Source of the DNA: Auanema rhodensis | Lineage: Eukaryota; Nematoda; Chromadorea; Rhabditida; Rhabditidae | Length of the DNA: 64,000 nucleotides | Direction: 5' to 3' | NCBI GenBank assembly: GCA_964057225.1 | Contig: OZ059894.1 | Coordinates: 9,682,131-9,746,130 of the forward strand | Shown here: piece after piece, positions 63,001 through 64,000 of the stretch | How the letters are laid out: every line of letters starts with the position of its first letter | Numbering within the stretch: the stretch's first letter is position 1 | Notes under the pieces: generated by a model | Seen by the model: only the letters and a program-made list of their open reading frames with translations | Database searches by the model: none | What the model was told of the DNA's origin: nothing | Made by a program: the position numbers and the translations under genes

Positions 63001-64000
63001 TCTCAATATATGGATCGTTTGACTTGTCACGTTTCTTTCTTGGAGGAGCAACTGGTGTTTGTATTTTTTCTTCTTCAATCACCCCAACAGAAGGAGAGCT
63101 CATCTTGGATTTTGTCATTCCAGCATCACTGAAGGATGTTCTTAACTCAGTTGAATATCTCCATGTATCATCACTGACTGATCCACCTATAGATGCTTGA
63201 ATAGTGCTTGATCGATCTGAAGATTTTCTTTTGAAGATCATAATACCTTCAATTTGTTCAGAAGCATCTGGATTTGATAGATTCACGTGAATATCAGTGT
63301 CTGAATCCGGGCACTTCTTTTGCTCCTTCAGTTTTTGACATTTTCTCTTCGATAAAGCCATGATGTTAACTATGCTTGTTACATGAATTTTTACTTTTTC
63401 AAGTACATGCATGACAGCATCTGTTCCCTTTTTCGTCAATTTCTTCTTACAAAATCCCTTAATTGTCGAAATTTCATTATTAATTTGAACAAAGATATCA
63501 TGTAATTCCTGACGAACTTGAGCTGCTGATTTCGTTGGATTATGTGGTATGATGGATGATGTAGATTCACTATTTATATGTTCATTTATCATATCTTCTA
63601 ATGTTGTTAGTTGATCTCGTATATCAGTTGTTAAGGGTGTCATTCGGATAAGTTCAGCACTTGGAACTCTTTTTGTTTTTACTGGATTCTTCAAAACTGT
63701 TGTAGCTGATCCAGTTAAGGATGTAGACCCGTCTTGTGTGAGATCGGCTTCATTGATCTCACATACTTCAACATCTTCCATCAGTGAATTCTCAATATCT
63801 GACAATTTCCGCTTTAAAATCTGAATAGGTGTTTTCATCAGCTGGGCATCTTCTGATCGTTGACTCGGATTCAGAATCATATCAGCTAGGGTTGTTCTCA
63901 TAAGTTCTTCACTAGCTTCTGCTTGTGCTTCTGTGATTGGACTGTGATGCACTAGCTGGTCAGACATTCGAAGTATAGCTTCTTCAATCTCTTTGGCATC
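1..64000 (-). CDS. ttn-1: Nematode titin homolog, middle part of the gene (partial at both ends)
   Basis: This is one multi-exon gene that crosses the whole window. I assign it to nematode titin because intracellular Ig domains (about 18 here), two Fn3 domains, a very long PEVT-like spring and long Lys/Glu helical rods lie in one continuous coding frame; that combination is described for C. elegans TTN-1. The role expected of the family is a giant muscle scaffold and passive spring along the sarcomere. What I see directly is 39 exons whose donor and acceptor phases agree at every junction, giving about 19,670 residues. Coding continues past both edges. A C-terminal kinase and further Ig/Fn3 domains are expected to the left of coordinate 1 but are not visible. 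Alternative isoforms are likely, given the microexon and the 1.9-kb intron. It could be split into two gene models by software at the 5.4-7.4 kb gap, but the phase continuity argues for one gene. Confidence 0.85.
1343..1481 (-). CDS. ttn-1: Exon: second half of an Ig domain
   Basis: The translation contains YACQAVNEAGEAWCFSDLY, the classic F-strand YxC and G-strand end of an intracellular Ig domain, preceded by HYLILKDIKRKEQAE. Phase 0 in, phase 1 out. The acceptor is TTTTTGTAAG. The donor is T|GTGTGTTTTCG; a GTGTTT donor 2 nt downstream is possible but breaks the phase. Confidence 0.75.
1526..1717 (-). CDS. ttn-1: Exon: first half of an Ig domain
   Basis: 64 codons, phase 0 to 0. The translation runs from PRLTQLIPPRFDKILSDHDV through EGENVVMVVTTHGTPDPEVRFYQDGRLIS, an Ig A-to-C' strand pattern with Val/Phe replacing the usual B-strand Cys and C-strand Trp. 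The fold is completed in the next exon. Confidence 0.8.
1764..1891 (-). CDS. ttn-1: Exon: highly basic linker with bipartite NLS-like pattern
   Basis: The exon encodes only an inter-domain linker. An Arg cluster (RYRRRRLVKKSRKAKA) and a second cluster (KPKRRRRIRR) flank an acidic EQSSDEEDGG spacer. Acceptor ATATTCAG, phase 1. Donor CGACGA|GTCTGT, phase 0; the GTCTGT donor is weak, but reading through reaches a TAA within four codons. See findings for the nuclear-targeting idea. Confidence 0.75.
1940..2062 (-). CDS. ttn-1: Exon: last part of an Ig domain
   Basis: The translation DGNFEVTIPNCAFTDDDDYS followed by LLVENIGGVDSCNFEINVD is an Ig E-F-G strand pattern in which the F-strand Cys of YxC is replaced (YSLLVEN). 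Phase 1 to 1. Confidence 0.8.
2108..2220 (-). CDS. ttn-1: Exon: middle of an Ig domain
   Basis: LSGKVTGYPVPVLIWLKNGK is the B-C strand segment of an Ig domain, with the hallmark Trp and a G-P-P turn. Phase 2 to 1. Confidence 0.85.
2368..2473 (-). CDS. ttn-1: Exon: start of an Ig domain
   Basis: The exon encodes a short linker (KSIPFEERCFFDREFEPAGI) and the A' strand SDVNAREGETVT that begins the Ig finished in the next two exons. Phase 1 to 2. The following intron (2221-2367, 147 nt) is the longest in this cluster and has no recognisable content. Confidence 0.8.
2520..2712 (-). CDS. ttn-1: Exon: second half of an Ig domain
   Basis: YLYNVTLTFEEVGLEESGEI then IFYAENSAGSESCLVQLDV is the E-F-G end of an Ig. 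The F strand reads FYAEN, so the canonical Cys is missing. Phase 0 to 1. Confidence 0.85.
2763..2881 (-). CDS. ttn-1: Exon: first half of an Ig domain
   Basis: EIVKLELQPCFEEPEQYIVC leads into an Ig A'-B strand (TEGEYVTVEVKFTASPEPS). Phase 1 to 0. It directly follows the SEK-repeat exon in the protein. Confidence 0.85.
2928..5006 (-). CDS. ttn-1: Exon: 693-codon linker of degenerate SEK-x-x-NLxLK repeats
   Basis: The exon starts at the TTTGCAG acceptor (phase 1), giving VSASIAEQTDTEKLAPSTSA, and ends at AAAG|GTTTGT (phase 1). The first ~150 residues are acidic/Ser-rich linker. Next come roughly a dozen degenerate copies of a 30-45 residue motif built on Y/F-S-E-K-x-x-N-L-x-L-K (for example YSEKSRNLKLVGK, YSEKNQNLKLKNT, YQEKTKNVGLK, FSEKSKTVIFEKV). 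A charged stretch with KTKIIKKTVIETTTEFVHP and RKTRKTKDSLSTTSQNV closes the exon before the Ig. I do not recognise a named domain. It is low-complexity, Lys/Glu/Ser-rich and probably extended or helical. Confidence 0.85.
5007..5405 (-). promoter_or_regulatory. 399-nt intron with two TGCATG (FOX-1/ASD-1-type) motifs
   Basis: Directly downstream of the 39-nt microexon. On the minus strand TGCATG occurs twice (5220-5225 and 5227-5232), about 175-185 nt after the microexon donor. UGCAUG is the RBFOX-family site, and downstream copies usually favour inclusion. A possible 21-nt exon (5041-5061) also lies here. The rest is AT-rich. Confidence 0.45.
5406..5444 (-). CDS. ttn-1: 39-nt microexon (VSEIEINIED)
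   Basis: Acceptor TTTCTTCTTCAG and donor GACG|GTATGTTTG bracket 39 nt, phase 1 to 1, encoding DDGVSEIEINIED. Skipping it keeps the frame (phase-1 exons on both sides), so it is a natural cassette. It lies between a 1,927-nt and a 399-nt intron, by far the largest introns of this cluster. Two TGCATG motifs sit downstream. Confidence 0.65.
5965..6062. repeat. (GA)n / GAAAGAGA microsatellite
   Basis: About 98 bp of imperfect gagagaaa repeats on the plus strand (CT-rich on the gene's strand), inside the large intron. Confidence 0.9.
6599..6880 (-). promoter_or_regulatory. GC-rich intronic island, possible internal promoter or muscle enhancer
   Basis: An abrupt CpG-rich patch in AT-rich intron. 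It holds a CAGCTG E-box at 6626-6631 (MyoD/HLH-1-type core) and, on the minus strand, CTGCGTCTGCG (6812-6822) close to a motif known from nematode core promoters. A TATTTAT lies just downstream on the minus strand (near 6597-6603). No coding exon is attached, so the call is tentative. Confidence 0.3.
7372..8232 (-). CDS. ttn-1: Exon: Ig - Ig - Fn3
   Basis: About 287 residues in three domains. The first Ig (residues ~3-95) has FRCKFNKKAQIVKWYRNSRE and ELTIHNVEPSDLGKITAQV. The second Ig (~96-190) has KHFDFTVHFIGHPTPKLEM and RIKNIKQSDTGKIIFKASND. The Fn3 domain (~192-285) has AKIRWVPPADDHGAPITEY, SIERKSVEYARWRH and ELYAFRVSAINKVGASQPT. The F-strand Cys is absent in both Igs (KITAQV, KIIFKAS), as often in cytosolic muscle Igs. 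The exon ends DEEDELG|GTAAAG, phase 1. This Ig-Ig-Fn3 block parallels the one at 12395-12698 plus 11800-12348. Confidence 0.9.
8282..8392 (-). CDS. ttn-1: Exon: acidic/Ser linker
   Basis: 37 residues (VERLSPIDSDLGTCNEMEED followed by a TADSHTLTLDLESGF segment). Phase 1 to 1, so it can be skipped in frame. The acceptor used here is TTTTCAG (45-nt intron). A second acceptor TTTTTTTAG nine bases upstream (exon to 8401) is also in frame but leaves only a 36-nt intron. Confidence 0.8.
8438..12348 (-). CDS. ttn-1: Exon: Ig - Fn3 - acidic linker - ~1,000-residue KKAEAEPKKK repeat
   Basis: 1,303 codons. The 5' end (12348 down to ~12090) is an Ig: KSTKLVYHKAGSSFERKLFF then SFRIRKMKKDDEGELRVHLV. Next is an Fn3 (~12090-11815) with AEIKWTSPPEGDEEPLEYIV, ERKTAESSRWRKM and MYAFRVIATNQYGPGVPSAT. 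A short acidic linker with RDQFAHKIIKLPKKELEELD follows. From about 11530 to 8460 the exon is almost pure Ala/Glu/Lys with a Pro every 8-16 residues (AEAEPKKKAEAE, AELEKKAEPEKK, AEPKKQAEAEKK), so helices are punctuated by prolines. It ends KSEEEG at a GTTGGT donor, phase 1. Internal DNA duplications are present, including a 426/444-bp block near 8880-9720. Confidence 0.9.
8880..9720 (-). repeat. 426/444-bp tandem duplication in the KKAEAEPKKK exon
   Basis: The marker 'tgcttctttggttctgattc' occurs at 8905 and 9331 (426 bp apart), and 'tgcttctttggttctgcttc' at 9181 and 9625 (444 bp apart). One extra 18-bp AEKKAE unit has therefore entered the right-hand copy. Confidence 0.8.
12395..12698 (-). 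CDS. ttn-1: Exon: complete Ig domain
   Basis: Residues run from DDGTPQQIIEHPKAIALSDL through VIELRCVASKRIRNAKWFKN to TLQLVQFSNFYIGVYHVVID. The B-strand Cys and C-strand Trp are present and the F-strand Cys is replaced (YHVV). Phase 1 to 2. It begins the Ig-Ig-Fn3 block completed in the next exon. Confidence 0.85.
12745..12955 (-). CDS. ttn-1: Exon: linker
   Basis: 70 residues without a recognisable domain: Ser/Thr-rich start (EASTTVMISSASANI), then SVQLTIGKSLKKDEDVDEQD. Phase 0 to 1. The acceptor CTATTCAG is chosen over an AG 21 nt earlier, which would leave a ~30-nt intron. Confidence 0.75.
13007..13242 (-). CDS. ttn-1: Exon: acidic linker with EIDL-like motifs
   Basis: Very acidic, with alternating hydrophobic strands: MIVEVDIEAGEE, AIVDLNFYDYDETELMIYED and SAIEVDVLLDSISEEDG. 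The last resembles the LEIDLVLDVFEQ core of the modules in the giant exon. Phase 1 to 0, TTTTTATAG acceptor. Confidence 0.8.
13311..13532 (-). CDS. ttn-1: Exon: Lys-rich linker
   Basis: Encodes TGITDTTEAAVITEEK, then a Lys-rich run (KDKKKKKLGKLKKKKSQKKE), then IEIIVTSPTEDVDMTLGLAA. Phase 1 to 1, so it is skippable in frame. The basic run could be nuclear-targeting or filament-binding; the sequence alone does not decide. Confidence 0.8.
13583..13829 (-). other. Unique Cys-containing tail of the giant exon
   Basis: After the helix the exon ends in 82 non-repetitive residues (from VISREINSVFSVTGESLEVS on) with five Cys in LCF, LDCLEC, LLECSL and DGCPE, and hydrophobic segments GVGIIWDLL. It is not a recognisable Ig or Fn3 and may be a small capping domain. 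Confidence 0.7.
13583..54264 (-). CDS. ttn-1: Giant 40,682-bp exon: Ig end, PEVT-like spring, EIDL modules, ~6,070-residue Lys/Glu helix
   Basis: A single open frame of 13,560 codons without a stop or intron. The acceptor is TTTCAG at 54265 (phase 2, joining AG|A in RATTTEYIDG) and the donor is GAGA|GTAAGC at 13582 (phase 1). In order: the second half of an Ig (ILNQTFAEGKYQITCKANNG); a PEVT-like array from about 54056 to 32254 with a 31-residue unit; two diverged EIDL modules at 32041-32250; a proline-free Ala/Glu/Lys/Leu/Gln helix from about 32040 to 13829; and a unique 82-residue tail containing SKLCFIPLLEIEKLDCLECA. Composition is extreme: the spring lacks aromatic residues and, outside the nine EIDL modules, Cys. 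Intactness of the frame over 40 kb implies both purifying selection and a good assembly. I cannot exclude that repeat copy number is imperfectly assembled. Confidence 0.93.
24960..27090 (-). repeat. Recent 1,044-bp tandem duplication inside the helix array
   Basis: The block starting near 24960 recurs 1,044 bp later (near 26004) and stays the same for about 1.09 kb. Shared rare variants include the 'cttcacgagttc' form at 25510/26554, 'ccctctg' and 'ctccgcgtc'. The offset is 348 codons, so the frame is kept. Confidence 0.85.
28021..28945 (-). repeat. 516-bp tandem duplication inside the helix array
   Basis: The stretch 28021-28429 recurs at 28537-28945 (offset 516 bp, 172 codons), including the rarer 'tttcttttcgag' variant at 28075/28591 and the 'ttctccgcttc' variant. 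Confidence 0.75.
32041..32250 (-). other. Two diverged EIDL modules joining spring and helix
   Basis: Non-repetitive junction segment: EESFGLEIDLYLDTIDLVEF and EEEISGLEIDLFLDMFDSV share the GLEIDLxLD core of the nine modules further upstream in the protein but lack the vicinal Cys pair. It marks the boundary between the PEVT-like spring and the helical rod. Confidence 0.8.
43060..51798 (-). repeat. Nine EECCGLEIDLVLD modules interspersed in the spring
   Basis: Nine near-identical ~44-residue modules sit at about 43060-43192, 44848-44983, 45878-46009, 47058-47190, 47402-47533, 49049-49181, 50231-50363, 51134-51266 and 51664-51798. Each reads L(N/S)LE(L/F)FKE(E/D)ECCGL(E/Q)I, then DLVLDVFEQLGLKSQSR, then a DRT(D/H)(E/Q)QKS end. 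They are amphipathic and folded-looking, unlike the surrounding spring, and they bring the only cysteines (a vicinal pair) into that array. They occur only in the N-terminal half of the spring. Confidence 0.9.
52069..53371 (-). repeat. 651-bp higher-order repeat (7 x 93 bp) in the spring
   Basis: The sequence beginning 'gttacctgagtttcctg' recurs at 52069, 52720 and 53371 (651 bp each), and an internal occurrence recurs at 52441 and 53092 (651 bp). So seven 31-residue units duplicated as a block. Confidence 0.85.
54312..54434 (-). CDS. ttn-1: Exon: first half of an Ig domain
   Basis: QKPYIIKGLEDITIEEGPVR then MKVLIMSSPEPEVIWNIDDQ: A to C' strands with the C-strand Trp but Val in place of the B-strand Cys. 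Phase 2 to 2. The Ig is completed inside the giant exon. Confidence 0.88.
54478..54651 (-). CDS. ttn-1: Exon: second half of an Ig domain plus linker
   Basis: NFEIVDEDGVHILSINNLTE then NAIVECEAQNSYGTKTTKCS is an Ig D-to-G segment with the F-strand Cys but no DxGxY. A short linker DKPDIHMLKRSDS follows. Phase 2 to 2. Confidence 0.88.
54699..54808 (-). CDS. ttn-1: Exon: middle of an Ig domain
   Basis: SGKVARGNLKLKCIATGSPI then IKVVWYFNGKKLTPKD: B-strand Cys and C-strand Trp are present. Phase 0 to 2. Confidence 0.88.
54861..55050 (-). CDS. ttn-1: Exon: Ig end, linker, next Ig start
   Basis: FRTIIYEDGIAILQAYNVRL then GDTMFECVADNEHGEARTSC ends one Ig. A Ser/Gly linker and APCFALKLE begin the next. 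Phase 2 to 0. Confidence 0.88.
55094..55387 (-). CDS. ttn-1: Exon: Ig end, linker, next Ig start
   Basis: FIYEDGVSILDISDVVGVTV then ISCQASNIKGSTASSCVVMK ends one Ig. SPFFVKQLEDNLIETSDIAL then VVIATPPAKILWYEDGQEVT starts the next. Phase 2 to 2. Confidence 0.88.
55435..55749 (-). CDS. ttn-1: Exon: Ig end, linker, next Ig start
   Basis: EEIYEDGIAILRLKNIDVDQ then LRVVCVAKNSRGSTTTRALL ends one Ig. A Ser/Thr linker follows, then KPHFVVPLNDIRIKEERTRL and KCIITGTPTPDVLWSRDGVD begin the next. Phase 2 to 2. Confidence 0.88.
55800..56154 (-). CDS. ttn-1: Exon: linker and Ig start
   Basis: The ~75-residue linker has strand-like segments (EDVLDVQVIGAQVICDRDLA, TAIDVLIMSPR) and a Ser/Thr/Asp stretch. It is followed by PHFVVALKDDYYTGESTTLK and CIVMGMPMPAVSWTINDKPA, the first half of an Ig. 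Phase 1 to 2. Confidence 0.88.
56203..56342 (-). CDS. ttn-1: Exon: second half of an Ig domain
   Basis: NYTIICEDGITILSIDSTVF then DDNAVFTCTIANGFGVASTA: F-strand FTC and the N-G-F-G turn are clear. Phase 2 to 1. Confidence 0.88.
56398..56492 (-). CDS. ttn-1: Exon: middle of an Ig domain
   Basis: TNENIQLRCSFTGQPLPSVT then WEKNGLLVDMN: B-strand Cys, G-x-P-x-P turn and C-strand Trp. Phase 0 to 2. Confidence 0.88.
56551..56691 (-). CDS. ttn-1: Exon: Ser-rich linker and Ig start
   Basis: 47 residues: VDGNTSGSRRSSFASMDVSI, a Ser-rich stretch with RRSS (a basophilic kinase-like site), then PPTFITHLPPQLYAK, the A strand of the next Ig. Phase 0 to 0. Confidence 0.82.
56741..56850 (-). CDS. ttn-1: Exon: short linker
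   Basis: ASSPTEVHIQGIPQQVDVEV then TVTSSNNRGDYEYVEAR. No domain recognised; alternating hydrophobic strand pattern. Phase 1 to 0. The acceptor is CATATTCAG. Confidence 0.78.
56897..57042 (-). CDS. ttn-1: Exon: second half of an Ig domain
   Basis: NVVEIIYEDGVCYLEIRECS then QKWNGTLACEATNSAGVRKT: F-strand LAC and the N-S-A-G turn. Phase 2 to 1, TTTTAAG acceptor. Confidence 0.88.
57096..57291 (-). CDS. ttn-1: Exon: linker and first half of an Ig domain
   Basis: A Ser/Thr linker (ASTIDDTLTSLSSSCLYTSP) is followed by DFVTSLQKSYSITEGERALF and KVSVTGVPLPKVIWYHNENI. Trp is present and the B-strand Cys is replaced by Val. Phase 1 to 2. Confidence 0.86.
57338..58043 (-). CDS. ttn-1: Exon: 235-residue acidic/Ser linker
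   Basis: No domain is recognised. The first half is helical and acidic (DELALKAAEAIAIDMTEKLL, SSIEESPEKETPVE). The second half is rich in beta-like stretches such as CRLTTYLTFDRENTDI and TTDINITIDIHRETEHEHSE. Phase 0 to 1. It forms the main unique spacer between the first four Ig domains and the tandem Ig array. Confidence 0.85.
58105..58215 (-). CDS. ttn-1: Exon: short acidic linker
   Basis: 37 residues: EHEPARKLFEVPTVQVFSAD then DDPIVVEETAEAELNVQ. Phase 0 to 0, skippable. Acceptor CATTGAAG, donor CAG|GTAAGT. Confidence 0.8.
58267..58427 (-). CDS. ttn-1: Exon: acidic linker
   Basis: SELFSQMIFEEPEIDISLTM then a MADRISINTLESIPAICEE segment. It contains another EIDI-type strand motif. Phase 1 to 0. 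The TTTTCAG acceptor confirms the frame. Confidence 0.82.
58483..58666 (-). CDS. ttn-1: Exon: second half of an Ig domain
   Basis: A DRDTTIPRTKNKDEANRYVF segment, then HALSIVPVETSDAGEYGVVV and GGIYTAVTRVKVS. The D-A-G-E-Y motif is intact but the F-strand Cys is Val (YGV). Phase 0 to 1. Confidence 0.88.
58871..58968 (-). CDS. ttn-1: Exon: first half of an Ig domain
   Basis: GEEIDETCIPAGAVATIKCE then TVSDEKSIEWRK: B-strand Cys and C-strand Trp. It has the same P-x-G-x-x-A-T-I-x-C signature as the two neighbouring Ig domains. Phase 1 to 0. Confidence 0.85.
58969..59443 (-). other. 475-nt AT-rich intron
   Basis: Very AT-rich, with runs of aat/aataat near 59230-59300. The boundaries are CAGG|GTTTGA and GATTCAG|GT. 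I see no exon, RNA gene or mobile element in it. Confidence 0.8.
59444..59782 (-). CDS. ttn-1: Exon: complete Ig domain
   Basis: Starts ERIDEKELTVMASGTESEED, then VPPGSTATIACELEENDYKR, VLIWLRDGQPITF and DTCNSDSGIYSVSISNVVFR. Phase 1 to 1 (CAGG|GTTTGA donor). Read through without splicing, the frame stops at 59400. Confidence 0.86.
59965..64000 (-). CDS. ttn-1: Exon: ~1,160-residue unique Ser/acidic region, then two Ig domains (open at 64000)
   Basis: 1,345 codons, open at the right edge (the frame reads DAKEIEEAILRMSDQLVHHS across 63967, so the Met there is not a start). The first ~1,160 residues contain two SH3-ligand-like motifs (PVAPPRKKRDK near 63040, PVAPPRRHRDT near 62830), a basic patch RRRSRSK (~62600), a Lys/Glu coiled-coil-like stretch (ILQQYVEAKAEKKKLKKLES), repeated SDYATDTD/SDYPTDSE motifs and long acidic tracts. 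Two Igs end the exon: SYVIKLGSTATITCELNNYL with SIIDWYKGKQPLERV, and QFVMDGQPTELGIQLVEGYD with IMWLKDRKPLKLQG. The donor GAAG|GTATGT has phase 1. It resembles the unique spacers of titins; no enzyme is present. Confidence 0.88.

Overview
The window reads as the middle of one gigantic muscle-type gene on the minus strand, a nematode titin (the C. elegans counterpart is ttn-1). Both ends run off the window: the N-terminal side is at coordinate 64000 and the C-terminal side at coordinate 1. By following every reading frame through GT-AG junctions I reconstruct 39 exons and 38 introns with consistent phases throughout. They hold 59,011 coding bases, about 19,670 residues or 92% of the window. Most introns are 43-68 nt, with TTTCAG, TTTTAG or AAG acceptors and GTAAG or GTATG donors. 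Non-coding DNA is AT-rich. Tiny introns, the Ig/Fn3 content and the PEVT-like plus KKAEAE-type repeats point to a nematode. The frequent AAG acceptors suggest it is not C. elegans itself, and I cannot name the species.

Layout in protein order (right to left): (1) 59965-64000, a long unique Ser/acidic region with SH3-ligand-like motifs, then two Ig domains. (2) 58483-59782, two further Ig domains. (3) 57338-58427, acidic linkers. (4) 54264-57291, a tandem array of seven Ig domains, most split by an intron just before a YEDG-like motif; the last Ig ends inside the next exon. (5) 13583-54264, a single exon of 40,682 bp. It carries about 7,270 residues of a 31-residue PEVT-like spring repeat studded with nine copies of an EECCGLEIDLVLD module, then two diverged modules, then about 6,070 residues of proline-free AEAEKKAELEKKQK helix, then a short Cys-containing tail. 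(6) 12745-13532, acidic and Lys-rich linker exons. (7) 8438-12698, Ig-Ig-Fn3 followed by about 1,000 residues of KKAEAEPKKK repeat. (8) 7372-8232, Ig-Ig-Fn3, followed by a 1.9-kb intron, a 39-nt microexon and a 693-codon exon of SEK-type repeats. (9) 1343-2881, three Ig domains and a basic, NLS-like exon. (10) 1-1218, the start of another KKAEAEPKKK coil.

Functionally the whole window encodes one sarcomeric scaffold and spring. Ig and Fn3 domains anchor to filaments, the PEVT-like array would be the extensible element, and the Lys/Glu helices would be rigid or coiled-coil rods. No other gene, RNA gene, transposon or CRISPR array is supported. The many long open frames on the plus strand and in shifted minus frames are by-products of the repeats.
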